Positions 43,856-53,040 are shown, numbered from the stretch's first letter. The stretch: DNA of 64,000 nt from Hyphomicrobiaceae bacterium UBA7697 (GCA_002482645.1 DLGJ01000005.1:737437-801436), one strand, 5' to 3'. Numbers and translations are program-made. Notes: generated by a model from the letters alone, not told the origin.

Positions 43856-44044
43856 TTAATTCTGGCGGCGCCGGACCGGAACGAGCTGGGACAACGTCTC
43901 TTCCCGGCTGGTGGCGGGCGTGCGGTCCCGCGGTACGATATTGGAGCGTAGCGGCGTGAAGCGCGGATTGCCCGGCTGCGCGGGCGCGTCCGTCTTGCCA
44001 AGACGTGGCGAAGGGGACTCGGTGATAACGTAACTCTCGGACAT
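43856..44044 (-). CDS. Small hypothetical protein
   Basis: 62 residues starting MSESYVITESPSPRLGK, Pro/Arg-rich, likely disordered, ending LVPVRRRQN. AGAGGG stands about 8 bp before ATG 44044, supporting translation. It lies 24 bp from the 3' end... of the upstream surface-protein gene on the same strand and upstream of fabI. Function unknown. Confidence 0.5.
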   Translation of the reverse strand: MSESYVITESPSPRLGKTDAPAQPGNPRFTPLRSNIVPRDRTPATSREETLSQLVPVRRRQN

Positions 44045-44067
44045 GGAAGACCCTCTTGGACGTCTTT

Positions 44068-44514
44068 CTAACCGGCGATGGCCCAGCGGCCGTCTCCCGA
44101 CCGGCACGCGACGCCTTCGATCTCGTTTTCCTTCCCGCCCCGTGTCAGCGAATAGATCACGGTGCGGCACAGACGCCCGTCCTCGTCGCGGAACGCGGAG
44201 ACCGGCTTGACCCGGCCCGTCAGACGGCTCGCAGGACGCCGCCATACGAGGGTCACTCCGTCGCCGAGCTCCGTAAGGGCCATTTGCAGGGCCCGGAGAG
44301 CGACTGCCCTATCTGAACGATCAAGATGGCTTTTGAGTTCCGTCAGGGAGCCGTTCTGGTCCCTGGACATTTCGGCCGGCGCGGTCTCGGTGACCGGCAC
44401 CACCACTTGTGCCCCTCTGTCCTCCGCCTTGAGAGGAACGAGGGCGGGGAGCAATACACACAACACGAGAGCCCCCGCCCCGAGGATAGGGGCGTTCCAC
44501 TGGAACGTACGCAT
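44068..44514 (-). CDS. RT0821/Lpp0805-like surface protein
   Basis: 148 residues. Signal segment at the N terminus (ILGAGALVLCVLLPAL). The C-terminal domain (VWRRPASRLTGRVKPVSAFRDEDGRLCRTVIYSL... VACRSGDGRWAIAG) has the two Cys and the GxACRxxDGxW ending of the 17-kDa surface antigen/RT0821 family, usually periplasmic or outer-membrane associated. Function unknown. On the same strand as the 62-residue gene. Confidence 0.75.
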   Translation of the reverse strand: MRTFQWNAPILGAGALVLCVLLPALVPLKAEDRGAQVVVPVTETAPAEMSRDQNGSLTELKSHLDRSDRAVALRALQMALTELGDGVTLVWRRPASRLTGRVKPVSAFRDEDGRLCRTVIYSLTRGGKENEIEGVACRSGDGRWAIAG

Positions 44515-44672
44515 AACAAACCGTCCCCAAACTGTGACGCGGTTACTGAAATCCCCCCGCGCCCTCTATCAACACGAACGATCCTGGCCTATCAGGGTGA
44601 GGAAATCGTAAATGCCCGTATCGTGGCGGGAAGTTTTTCGCCGTGTGCAGATGGGCGGGTGACAGGCAAAAT

Positions 44673-45281
44673 ATGACGGACAATCAAGACTTCACCGCTG
44701 CCGAGGATCCGTTCGCGCTGTTTCGGACATGGCTGGCGGACGCCGAAAAATCGGAATCTTGCGATCCGGAGGCCATGGCTCTGGCCACGGCCGATTCGTC
44801 CGGGCTCCCGAATGTCCGGATGGTTCTCTTGAAGGGCACCGACGAGCGCGGCTTCGTGTTCTACACGAATTGCGAGAGCGCGAAGGGCGAAGAACTGGCC
44901 GTCAACGCCAAGGCGGCGCTGCTGTTCTTCTGGAAGAGTCTCGGCCGCCAGATTCGTGTGCGCGGGCCCATCGAGCCCGTAACGGATGCCGAGGCGGACG
45001 CTTATTTCGCGACCCGTCACCCGCAAAGCCGAATCGGGGCCTGGGCATCGAAGCAATCCCGGCCGCTCGAGAGCCGTGCCGCATTGGAAGAGGCCGTCGC
45101 GCTGTACACCGCGCAGTTCGAGGGGCGCGAGATCGCACGGCCGGACTATTGGCGCGGCTTCCGGGTCCGCCCGGTGGAAATCGAGTTCTGGCAGAACGGA
45201 GACTACCGTCTTCACGACCGGATCGTGTTCCGGCGCGCGGAGCCGGAGGAGCCTTGGACCAAAACACGCCTCAATCCGTGA
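44673..45281 (+). CDS. pdxH: Pyridoxamine 5'-phosphate oxidase
   Basis: 202 residues; FMN enzyme producing pyridoxal phosphate. Landmarks: AMALATADSSGLPNVRMVLLKG, GFVFYTNCESAKGEEL, FFWKSLGRQIRVRG, SRIGAWASKQSRPLESR, YWRGFRVRPVEIEFWQ, and RLHDRIVF. Normal length. ATG 44673 (MTDNQDF) chosen; upstream ATG 44643 is less supported. Confidence 0.97.
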   Translation: MTDNQDFTAAEDPFALFRTWLADAEKSESCDPEAMALATADSSGLPNVRMVLLKGTDERGFVFYTNCESAKGEELAVNAKAALLFFWKSLGRQIRVRGPIEPVTDAEADAYFATRHPQSRIGAWASKQSRPLESRAALEEAVALYTAQFEGREIARPDYWRGFRVRPVEIEFWQNGDYRLHDRIVFRRAEPEEPWTKTRLNP

Positions 45282-45355
45282 GCTATGCTGTGCTATTCCA
45301 TGGCATTCACGGATGGAATTCCGTCCAGCGGGGATGGGCATGAGGATGAGATAAC

Positions 45356-46276
45356 GTGACTGCGGAAGACACGATCGAACGCTATGCGACCGCACGCTAC
45401 GTGGTGAAGGAAGCGCGCGAGGCGAAATGGGCGCGCCGGATCGCCGTCTTCTTCCTGCAGCTTCTCATTCTCACAGCCGTGCTGCACCGCTTTTTCGACC
45501 TCAGCACGCCCGCCGCCCTCAATCTCATCGGCGTCTCCATCGCGGGCCTCGCGCTCGCGGTCCTCATCGCCCTCGTGTCGCTGGTGCGCATTTGGTTCAG
45601 CGGGCAGACGGGCGCCGGCAACGACTTCGCGGCCCTTATCGTCGGTTTGATCGGATTGGCGCTTCCGGTCTTCTTCCTGTCGAAGGCGTATTTGCTGCCG
45701 CGCCTCAACGACGTGGAGACCGCGCCAACCGATCCGCTGCAGTTCACGGTGCTTCTCGATCAGCGTCCGCGAGACGCGAACCCGCTCACCGGCCAGCCCC
45801 CCGAGGTAGCCGCGCTGCAGGCCGAGGCCTATCCGGATATCGGACCGATGCTGGTGGACCGGACCGCGGCGGCGGTGTTCACCGTCGTCGCCGAGGCCGT
45901 GAAACAGCTCGGCTGGAACGTGGTGGCCGAGGAAGCGCCCGGCGAGAGCGGCGTCGGCCGGATCGAAGCGACCGACAGCACCTTGATTATGGGCTTCACC
46001 GACGACGTGGTGGTGCGGGTCAAGGGCGACGATACGTCCGCCGTGATCGATATCCGCTCCGCGTCGCGTTACGGCAAGCACGATTTCGGAACCAATGCCG
46101 AGCGCGTCCGCGCCTTCTACGAAGAGGTCAATACGGCGCTCGAGAAGGGCGAGAAAACCGTGCTCGAGCAAAATGCCGCCGAGACGACGGAAGAGCCGGT
46201 CGCCGCGCCCGCCAAAGAGGTCAAGAAGCAGCAGAAGCGCCGGCCCCGGAAGCGGCGCGAATATAGAACGCGCTAA
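45356..46276 (+). CDS. DUF1499-domain membrane protein
   Basis: 306 residues from a GTG start preceded by AGGATGAG. Three hydrophobic segments (RIAVFFLQLLILTAVL, LIGVSIAGLALAVLIALVSL, FAALIVGLIGLALPVFFL) occupy residues 25-115. The DUF1499 domain follows, with TVVAEAVKQLGWNVVAEEA and RIEATDSTLIMGFTDDVVVRV and RSASRYGKHDFGTNAERVR. A Lys/Arg-rich C-terminal tail overlaps the MBL-fold gene by 56 bp (convergent). Function unknown; membrane location likely. Confidence 0.88.
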   Translation: MTAEDTIERYATARYVVKEAREAKWARRIAVFFLQLLILTAVLHRFFDLSTPAALNLIGVSIAGLALAVLIALVSLVRIWFSGQTGAGNDFAALIVGLIGLALPVFFLSKAYLLPRLNDVETAPTDPLQFTVLLDQRPRDANPLTGQPPEVAALQAEAYPDIGPMLVDRTAAAVFTVVAEAVKQLGWNVVAEEAPGESGVGRIEATDSTLIMGFTDDVVVRVKGDDTSAVIDIRSASRYGKHDFGTNAERVRAFYEEVNTALEKGEKTVLEQNAAETTEEPVAAPAKEVKKQQKRRPRKRREYRTR

Positions 46277-47159
46277 GTCCGTCATTCGACCCTTCGGCCG
46301 AGACGAGGCCGCGCGCGATCAAGAATTCCAGATGGGCGAGTACGGACAAGGCCGCGGCGACCTTCAGATCCGCATCGAGGCCGCCATAGAGTCTGGCTAC
46401 AATGGCCGGGATCGTGCCGACGCCCTCGTCGATGCAGGCGAGGATCGTCTGTTCGCGCCAGATGCGGTGGGTCATATAGGCGCGCACGACACGCCGGGGC
46501 GTTTCGATGCGCCCGCCGTGACCGGGGAAGAACACCTTGTCGTGCCGTTGCGCCAGGCGCTCCAGCGACGCGAGGAAATCGGCCATGCTGCCCTCGGGCG
46601 GCGCGATGACCGTCGTATTCCAGCCCATCACATGATCGCCGGTGAAGACGGTCCGCTTACCGACAAGAGCGAAGCACAAATGGTCCGGCGCGTGTCCGGG
46701 CATGTGCAGCACGTCGAGGGTGAAGCCGCGCCCTTTGATCGTGTCGCCGTCGGACACCGGGATGTCGGGGGTGAAGGCTGAATCCACGAAGCCGTCGCCA
46801 AGGCCGGGCGCGACCGCGCCGCGTTGCGTGCCGGTGGGCCCGAAGGCGACGATTTTCCCGCCGAGATGCTGCTGCAGGGGCAGCGCCCCGTCGCAGTGAT
46901 CGCGGTGGCTATGAGTAATGAGGATATGGCTGACGCGCCGGCCCCGTGTGGCCTGAGCCATGGATTCGAGATGGGCGTCGTCCACCGGGCCTGGGTCGAT
47001 GATCGCGACGTCATCGGTCCCGACGATATAGGTGTTGGTTCCGAGAAAGGTGTAAGGGCCGGGATTGTTGGCCACGATGCGCCGCACGCCCGGCGCGACC
47101 TCTTCGGCCACGCCGTAATCGACATCGACACTTCGATTGAATGCAAGTTCGGCGGACAT
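46221..47159 (-). CDS. MBL-fold metallohydrolase (LACTB2-like)
   Basis: 312 residues. Metal-binding motif ILITHSHRDHCDG (HxHxDH), then MPGHAPDHLCF, VFTGDHVMGW and FFPGHGGRIETP supply the later ligands. A C-terminal winged-helix-like region (ARLYGGLDADLKVAAALSVLAHLEFLIARG) is typical of LACTB2-like proteins, related to ribonuclease/glyoxalase II enzymes. Substrate unknown; nothing nearby suggests a pathway. The 3' end overlaps the DUF1499 gene. Confidence 0.9.
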   Translation of the reverse strand: MSAELAFNRSVDVDYGVAEEVAPGVRRIVANNPGPYTFLGTNTYIVGTDDVAIIDPGPVDDAHLESMAQATRGRRVSHILITHSHRDHCDGALPLQQHLGGKIVAFGPTGTQRGAVAPGLGDGFVDSAFTPDIPVSDGDTIKGRGFTLDVLHMPGHAPDHLCFALVGKRTVFTGDHVMGWNTTVIAPPEGSMADFLASLERLAQRHDKVFFPGHGGRIETPRRVVRAYMTHRIWREQTILACIDEGVGTIPAIVARLYGGLDADLKVAAALSVLAHLEFLIARGLVSAEGSNDGLSAFYIRAASGAGASAAS

Positions 47160-47466
47160 GATGAGGGCGATGTCTTAAATGAACTGCGACCGTCTCGGGT
47201 CTTCGGTATTCTTGGGCTTTTGAAACTTCGTCTGCGCGACGTCATGTCGAGGAGACGCGGGACGATAGCAGAAAGGCCGGTGAGGCGCATTTCCTTGATC
47301 GCCGCCAACCTTTCACCGGTTTTTGCGCAAAGTATGACTGGATTCCGGCGGATTGCGGGTGCCGGACCGCCCCTGGGGCGGTCCCGTTCAGGGCGCGGCA
47401 TTGTCGCGGCGCGCCCGATGAAACCTCATGGCCGGCCGCCGTGTTTTCGTCAGGAGGAGCGGCCGC
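47160..47466. other. Intergenic region before the DUF3300 gene
   Basis: About 300 bp without a recognised gene. It contains a perfect 10-bp inverted repeat, GGACCGCCCC (47364-47373) and GGGGCGGTCC (47375-47384), with a single-base loop. No T-run follows. An AGGAGGAG sequence (47453-47460) leads into the short ORF at 47467. Confidence 0.6.
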
Positions 47467-47598
47467 ATGCCGGTTCGCCCGAAAGTGAATTTACAATCGG
47501 AACCAGCCGTCCTAGGCCAAGCCCCGGACGCCGCGTTCCTGCAAAGAGGCCTTGGGCGGCCGCCTAGCGGTTCCGATCGGACAAGGAGCGGCAAGTGA
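47467..47598 (+). CDS. Possible 43-residue leader ORF upstream of the DUF3300 gene
   Basis: ATG at 47467 starts MPVRPKVNLQSEPAVLGQAP and reaches TGA at 47596-47598, 4 bp before the DUF3300 start. A strong AGGAGGAG lies 6-7 bp before its ATG, while the DUF3300 ATG has its nearest AAGGAG 14 bp away. The ORF may therefore drive translation of the downstream gene by coupling. The peptide is Pro/Arg-rich and of no known family; a chance ORF is possible. Confidence 0.35.
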   Translation: MPVRPKVNLQSEPAVLGQAPDAAFLQRGLGRPPSGSDRTRSGK

Positions 47599-47602
47599 AA
47601 CG

Positions 47603-49291
47603 ATGATAGGTTCGACAATGCGTTTGTTCATGATCCCCGTGGCCCTGGTTTTCGCTCTTTGCGTGCAAGGTGCGGCCGCCGCGGACGACACGCAGAGCGG
47701 AGCGGCGGCGGGAGAGGCCGGACCGGCAACGGACGCCTCCGCTGCGGACGCCTCGACGGAGACGGCGCAGGACGGCGATCTCCTCAGCGAGGCCGAGCTC
47801 GAGCAGCTCGTGGCGCCGATCGCGCTCTATCCCGATCCGCTCCTTGCCAACGTCATGATCGCATCGACCTATCCGTTGGAGATCGTGCAAGCCGATCGCT
47901 GGTACCAAAAGAACAAGGAGCTGACGGGCGAGGCGCTTCAAGAAGCGCTGGCTGGCCAGAACTGGGACGACAGCATCAAGGATCTCGTCGCCGTGCCGGA
48001 TGCGCTCGAGATGATGAACAAGGATCTCGACTGGACCCAGAAACTTGGCGATGCCGTTCTGGCTCAGCAATCCGACGTCATGGACGCGGTCCAGGCTCTG
48101 CGCGCGCGAGCAAAGGAGAACGGCAAGCTCGAATCCAATCCCCAGCAGACCGTGACCGTGACGCAAACCGTGATCCAGAATGGGGGTGGCGCATCCGGCG
48201 GGCAGGCGTCCTCGCAAGGTGCGCCGCAGACGCGGGACGTGATCGCGATTCAGCCGACCAATCCCGAGACGGTCTACGTCCCGTATTACGAACCGTTGGT
48301 CGTGTACGGTTCGTGGCCTTACCCCAACTACGAACCCTATTACTTCCCGCCGCCGCCCGGCTACGCATTCGGCAGCGCATTGGCGACCGGGCTCGTGTGG
48401 AGCGCGGGCTTCGCCATCGGCAATGCGATTTGGGGCGACGACCTCAACTGGGGCCGGAACGACATCAACGTCAACGTGAACCGCAACATCAGCGGCAACA
48501 CGATCAACCGCAACAACGTCAACGTCCAGAAATGGGAGCACAACGCCGAACACCGTCGCGGCGTGCAGTACAACAACACGAATGTCCGGAACAAATTCAG
48601 CAACGCGCAGATCGACCGCAACAAGGTTGGCGATCTTGGCGGCAAACGGCCAGGCGGCGGCAACCTCGGCGACAGGCGTCCCGGCAATGGCGGACAAAAC
48701 CGGCCGACGGTTGGCGATATCGAAGCCGGGCTTGAAAGGCCGGGCGGCGGAAATCTCGCCGGCAAGCGCCCCGGCGGTGGAGATGGCCGCCCCGGCGGAG
48801 GCAATGCCGGCGGCAAGCTGCCGGGGAACGCGGGCGGCAAGCGGCCCTCGGCCGGCGACATCGAGGCTGGATTGAAAAAGCCGGGCGGTGGACACCTCGC
48901 GGATAGGCGTCCCGGCGACGGCAAAGGCCCCGGCGCGGGCGGCGGCAATCGTCCCAATGCCGGAGGTGCAAAGCGCCCGAATGCCGGCGATCTCCAAGCC
49001 AATCTGAAGAACAAGGCCGGTGCCAACAAGCCGTCGGTGAACAAACCTTCGATCAACAAGCCGGACGTCAAGAAACCGTCCGTGAACAAGCCCGCCGCCA
49101 AGAAGCCATCCGTCAGCAAGCCTGCGGCCAGCAAGCCGAAGAGCCGGCCGAGCGGAAACGCGTTCAAGAAGGAAAGCGGCTCGGCGGCGCGCAAGGCATC
49201 GGCGCGCGGCCATGCGAGCGCGGGACACCGTGATATTTCCAGAGGACGTGGCGGCGGAGGCGGCCGCGCGGGCGGCGGGCGCCGCCGCTAA
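47603..49291 (+). CDS. DUF3300 protein with long repetitive basic tail
   Basis: 562 residues. Signal peptide (MRLFMIPVALVFALCVQGAAAAD). The DUF3300 domain has DLLSEAELEQLVAPIALYPDPLLANVMIASTYPLE and VIAIQPTNPETVYVPYYEP. An Asn-rich stretch (48465-48530) follows, then a Gly/Arg/Lys-rich repeat section (units like KRPGGGN) and a run of Lys-Pro-Ser/Ala units (about 49020-49150). The tail is disordered and basic and may bind wall or nucleic acid. DUF2950 follows at once; this pair recurs in bacteria. Confidence 0.85.
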   Translation: MIGSTMRLFMIPVALVFALCVQGAAAADDTQSGAAAGEAGPATDASAADASTETAQDGDLLSEAELEQLVAPIALYPDPLLANVMIASTYPLEIVQADRWYQKNKELTGEALQEALAGQNWDDSIKDLVAVPDALEMMNKDLDWTQKLGDAVLAQQSDVMDAVQALRARAKENGKLESNPQQTVTVTQTVIQNGGGASGGQASSQGAPQTRDVIAIQPTNPETVYVPYYEPLVVYGSWPYPNYEPYYFPPPPGYAFGSALATGLVWSAGFAIGNAIWGDDLNWGRNDINVNVNRNISGNTINRNNVNVQKWEHNAEHRRGVQYNNTNVRNKFSNAQIDRNKVGDLGGKRPGGGNLGDRRPGNGGQNRPTVGDIEAGLERPGGGNLAGKRPGGGDGRPGGGNAGGKLPGNAGGKRPSAGDIEAGLKKPGGGHLADRRPGDGKGPGAGGGNRPNAGGAKRPNAGDLQANLKNKAGANKPSVNKPSINKPDVKKPSVNKPAAKKPSVSKPAASKPKSRPSGNAFKKESGSAARKASARGHASAGHRDISRGRGGGGGRAGGGRRR

Positions 49292-49335
49292 CGCCAGACC
49301 AGAGCAATGAGTGACAACCAATATTGGTGGATGGC

Positions 49336-50256
49336 ATGCCGATAGTTCGACAATTGAGCCACGCGCTGTTCGGCGCCGCGCTCCTGCTGACATGCGTTCC
49401 GGCTCAGGCCGAGGATCAGTACGAAAGTCCGGAGGCCGCGATCGAGGCGCTTATCGGCGCGGCGCGCGCCGGCGATACGGACAAGCTGCTGGAAATCCTC
49501 GGGCCGGACGGCGAGGAGGTCATCAGCTCCGGCGATGACGTGGCCGACAAGAATGCCCGCTCCAGGTTCATGGCGGCCTACGACAAGAGTCACAAGCTGG
49601 AGACGGAAGGCGACGACTTCGCCGTTCTGCTCCTCGGAGACGACGACTGGCCCTTTCCCATTCCCGTCGTGAAGACGGACGGCGGCAAGTGGGAGTTCGA
49701 CACCGAAGCGGGCCTCGAGGAAATCCTCATTCGCCGTATCGGCCGCAACGAACTGTCCGCCATCGAGGCCGCCCGCGGCTATGTCGACGCGCAAGAGAAA
49801 TACGCCGCGCTCGATGTGGACGGGAAGCAGCCGCCGGCGTTCGCGCAGCGCATCGTCAGCACGCCCGGCAACAAGGACGGTCTGTTCTGGCCGCCGAAAG
49901 AGGGCGAGGCGCAAAGTCCCCTGGCCAAGAAGTTCGCCGAGATCGCCGAGGAGGGCTATGCGCCCGACGGGGTGAAGCCGATCCCCTATCACGGCTACTA
50001 CTTCCGCATTCTGCGGAGCCAGGGCGAGGGCGCCGAGGGCGGCGCGCGCGATTATGTGAGCGACGGCCGTATGACCGGGGGCTTCGCGCTGGTCGCCTAT
50101 CCGGCCGAGTATGGCAATTCCGGCATCATGACCTTCATCGTCAGCCAGGACAGCGTCGTGCTGGAGAAGGACCTCGGCGACGATACCGAGGAGATCGCCG
50201 GCAAGATCGACTCGTTCGCTCCCGACGACACCTGGCAGCCCGCGCAGACGCCGTAG
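49336..50256 (+). CDS. DUF2950-family protein
   Basis: 306 residues; signal peptide LFGAALLLTCVPAQA. Mature part SPEAAIEALIGAARAGDTDKLLEILG..., DGGKWEFDTEAGLEEILIRRIGRNEL, and IPYHGYYFRILRSQGEG, TGGFALVAYPAEYGNSGIMTF are typical of DUF2950. Function unknown; predicted periplasmic. ATG 49336 is 44 bp after DUF3300. Upstream TTG 49324 is in frame but less likely. The two are probably one operon. Confidence 0.85.
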   Translation: MPIVRQLSHALFGAALLLTCVPAQAEDQYESPEAAIEALIGAARAGDTDKLLEILGPDGEEVISSGDDVADKNARSRFMAAYDKSHKLETEGDDFAVLLLGDDDWPFPIPVVKTDGGKWEFDTEAGLEEILIRRIGRNELSAIEAARGYVDAQEKYAALDVDGKQPPAFAQRIVSTPGNKDGLFWPPKEGEAQSPLAKKFAEIAEEGYAPDGVKPIPYHGYYFRILRSQGEGAEGGARDYVSDGRMTGGFALVAYPAEYGNSGIMTFIVSQDSVVLEKDLGDDTEEIAGKIDSFAPDDTWQPAQTP

Positions 50257-50317
50257 CGCGTTCCTTCGGGCGCCGCCGGTCCTCCCGGCGCGAATTTTTG
50301 CGACCCGCGCGAACGAG

Positions 50318-50551
50318 GTGGCGTCCGTCTCGGCGCCCGGCGACGATGCGCGCTTCGCGGCGGCCGTCGCCGGCTTCGGGCAAATCCTCAAAGGCGGAAA
50401 ATATACCGGCGCCGGGTCCATCGACGACGCGACGAGGCTCGCCGAAGGGGCGCGCGGCGCCGACGGTTACGGCTATCGCAGCGAATTCGTCAAGCTGACG
50501 CGCCTGACCAAGACCGCCGCCGCGATGGAGCCGCTTCTGCGGCAGCGCTGA
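50318..50551 (+). pseudogene. Remnant of a YfbK-type VWA protein (DUF3520 end)
   Basis: A frame of 77 residues resembling only the C-terminal tail of von Willebrand factor A/DUF3520 proteins: DDARFAAAVAGFGQILKGGKY, DDATRLAEGARGADGYGYRSEF. The VWA domain itself is absent: upstream sequence is the DUF2950 gene. It looks like a deletion relic rather than a functional gene, since the fragment has no domain start. Confidence 0.65.
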
Positions 50552-50685
50552 GTGGACGTTGCGGGGGCCGTCCGCCTTTTAGGCGCTCAGCCGGAAACGG
50601 TCAGCAACACTGACTTTGTGCCGAATCTTGTGCACATAGCTGCTTTTTTGGTGGGTTCCAGCAGGCGATTTCCATTTCAGATCAA

Positions 50686-50762
50686 TGGTCGGAGTGGCAG
50701 GATTTGAACCTGCGACCCCCTCGTCCCGAACGAGGTGCGCTACCAGGCTGCGCTACACTCCG
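50686..50762 (-). tRNA. tRNA-Pro (CGG)
   Basis: Reading the minus strand, 7-bp acceptor arms CGGAGTG and CACTCCG pair, the D-arm is GCGCAGCCTGGTAGCGC, the anticodon loop is TTCGGGA with CGG in the centre, the T-arm is GCAGG-TTCAAAT-CCTGC, and CCA is encoded (50686-50688). The cloverleaf is complete. Confidence 0.97.
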
Positions 50763-50976
50763 CCTTGGCTGGAAGAGGACCGTATATAGACGGCGGGGGC
50801 CAAGCCCGCAACAAGGAGTAGGGCAGGTCCGGCGGAAAGTTTTTTGGGCTCATTCCCGCCCAGCCATTGCCGAACCGGCCCGATATTGGTAGGACGGCAG
50901 CCCGCTCTCCTGGGTCGAACCGTCCGTCGAGTCGTGCGGTTCGCAGGGCCATGGAGCGGTATCTTCCAAAGCGCGA

Positions 50977-51050
50977 TGGGGCGTGGCCAAGCGGTAAGGC
51001 AACGGGTTTTGGTCTCGTGATCCCAGGTTCGAATCCTGGCGCCCCAGCCA
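50977..51050 (+). tRNA. tRNA-Gln (TTG)
   Basis: Acceptor arms TGGGGCG and CGCCCCA pair; anticodon loop TTTTGGT gives TTG; T-arm CCAGG-TTCGAAT-CCTGG; discriminator G and an encoded CCA at 51048-51050. The recombinase island begins downstream of this gene. Confidence 0.97.
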
Positions 51051-51221
51051 CACTAAGTCATTGATATAGAACGATAAATCGTGTTTCACGCGCGTTTCAC
51101 AAGACCTCCCGTTTCCGGGCGGTTTCCGGCGCGTTTGCGCACTCGAGTCACGCCAGCCTTGCGGCAGAGACGTCTTTGTGCGGAAAGAAGGCCGCTGCCG
51201 AGGCGCAAGTCTCTCGGCGGG

Positions 51222-51240
51222 CATTCGGGGGTCAACATTT
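51222..51240 (+). repeat. Att-like motif copy A (TTCGGGGGTCA)
   Basis: A TTCGGGGGTCA motif 174 bp after the tRNA-Gln CCA end and 52 bp before the stop of recombinase 1. Related motifs follow at 53902-53920 and 54158-54180, each about 165 bp after a tRNA-3'-end-like sequence. Possible attachment-site scar. Confidence 0.4.
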
Positions 51241-51291
51241 TACGACGAGTGCAACGGAAGCATCACGCAGCAACAGGGCGCAAGGCTCGCC

Positions 51292-53040
51292 CTATTGTCG
51301 CTGAAACCCGAGCAGCCTACGCTGTTCGTCCCAGTCGGTGGGGAGTTTGAGCGCAAGCCGCATTAGCCGCTTTGCGCTGAGTTCGGGTGGGTGTTTTCCG
51401 TTGATGATGGCAGTGACGATATCGGGTGCCAGTGACGGAAGTCGCAGCAGGCGTGACAGGTACCCGATAGTAAGTCGCTCCTGGCCGGCTATAGCCGGCA
51501 CCGTTAGGTCGGTGTCTCGCATGAGACGCTCTTGAAAATCATGCGCGCGAGCGACGATCCGAAGCAAGCCTGGATCGGCTGTCGCTCGGTCGTCGGCATT
51601 GTGTACGATCAGCTTCATCTCGCGGCCGACGCGTTGCAGCCGCGCCGTGACCGTGAGTTTCAAAATATCGTCGCTGCCCGTAGCGGCCGGCGCTAACGAA
51701 GGCTGCTCTAACGTCTGCGCCCGGAGCAGGTCATGAAGCCGCTGCCGATACACTCTGATTTCCACGCGCTCGGCTTTGATGTCGACTCGGTTGACCAACA
51801 TCATGAGAAAGGATCGCACCAAGTCTGGGGTAAGCGTGGGAAGATCGTCGGAAATTTGCCGGCCACGTGTGATAAGCCTCTTTTGCTGGGCTCCGTTCTG
51901 CTCCTCATCTCTGATAGCACTCAGGACCGCTCCCTCATCGCCGAGGAAGTCGCGGAGCCTGCCGATCACTAGGTTCTCTAGGTTGCCGGCGGGAATCCGC
52001 CGCCCCTGTGAATGGTCCTTGGCTGCTCCAGTGATGAGTGATTTCGAGACGTAGTACCGATAGCGAGTGCCCTTCTTCACGGCATGTGTAGGCGTCAACC
52101 GTTCGCCGCTGTCGTCGAAGGCCAGGCCAGCCAAAAGGCTGGGATGCTTTGAGTCTCCTCCTAAGGTCCGGTTTACCCGGTTCTCCGCGAGGACAGCTTG
52201 GACGTTATCCCACAGGGCCTGGTCTACGATCGCCTTGTGTTCTCCGGGGTAGGCACTGCCTTTATGCGTGATGTCGCCGCGATAGATGCGGTTCTGCAGC
52301 ATGAGATAGAGGGCACCGCGAGAAAGCTTGTGACCGCCATAGTTAGTCCCGTCGGCAAAGGTGCGGCACTTGCTGCGAATTCCTCTTGCGTCGAGTTCTG
52401 CTTTGAGGGCGCGCACTGATCGGAGATCGACATAGCGCCGAAATATATCGAGAACGGTCCTTGCTTCTTCTTCGTTGGTGACAAGCTTCCGGTCCCGGAC
52501 CTCGTAGCCGAGCGGCGGCAGGCCACCCATCCACATGCCCTTCTTCTTCGAGGCGGCGATCTTGTCACGGATGCGCTCGCCGGCCACTTCCCGCTCGAAC
52601 TGGGCAAAGGAGAGAAGGACATTGAGCGTCAGGCGCCCCATGCTCGTGGTGGTATTGAACTGCTGAGTTATGGAGACGAAGGAGACGCGACGCGCTTCGA
52701 AGACTTCCACGATTTTGGCGAAGTCGAAAAGCGAGCGGGTCAGCCGATCGATCTTGTAGACGACGACCACGTCCACCGTGCCGTCAGCGATGTCGGCGAG
52801 AAGCCGCTGTAGGGCAGGGCGGTCCAATGTCCCGCCTGAGTAACCGCCGTCGTCATATAGAGTTGGCAAGAGCGACCATCCTTCGTGCTTCTGAGAGACG
52901 ATGAAGGCTGCGCAGGCTTCGCGCTGCGCATCGAGTGAATTGAAGGATTGTTCCAGACGCTCCTCCGAGGACTTGCGGGTGTAGATTGCGCAGCGCAGTC
53001 GTCCCGATGGCCGACGCTTCAGTTCTCGCGACTTAGGCAT
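51292..53040 (-). CDS. Large serine recombinase 1
   Basis: 582 residues. Resolvase catalytic domain with the active-site Ser in the segment CAIYTRKSSEERLEQ, the YDDGGYSGGTLDRPALQRLL and DRLTRSLFDFAKIV blocks. A recombinase domain and zinc-ribbon-like middle follow (about residues 170-340), then a long C-terminal region. Typical of large serine recombinases that integrate, excise or invert DNA. Overlaps the DUF2924 gene by 8 bp. About as long as recombinase 2, which it resembles throughout. Confidence 0.93.
   Translation of the reverse strand: MPKSRELKRRPSGRLRCAIYTRKSSEERLEQSFNSLDAQREACAAFIVSQKHEGWSLLPTLYDDGGYSGGTLDRPALQRLLADIADGTVDVVVVYKIDRLTRSLFDFAKIVEVFEARRVSFVSITQQFNTTTSMGRLTLNVLLSFAQFEREVAGERIRDKIAASKKKGMWMGGLPPLGYEVRDRKLVTNEEEARTVLDIFRRYVDLRSVRALKAELDARGIRSKCRTFADGTNYGGHKLSRGALYLMLQNRIYRGDITHKGSAYPGEHKAIVDQALWDNVQAVLAENRVNRTLGGDSKHPSLLAGLAFDDSGERLTPTHAVKKGTRYRYYVSKSLITGAAKDHSQGRRIPAGNLENLVIGRLRDFLGDEGAVLSAIRDEEQNGAQQKRLITRGRQISDDLPTLTPDLVRSFLMMLVNRVDIKAERVEIRVYRQRLHDLLRAQTLEQPSLAPAATGSDDILKLTVTARLQRVGREMKLIVHNADDRATADPGLLRIVARAHDFQERLMRDTDLTVPAIAGQERLTIGYLSRLLRLPSLAPDIVTAIINGKHPPELSAKRLMRLALKLPTDWDEQRRLLGFQRQ

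Noticed and set aside
47564..49393. 609-residue minus-strand open frame across the DUF3300 gene
   Set aside because: Mirror of the repetitive DUF3300 tail; no signal peptide-domain logic; plus strand has the recognised family.
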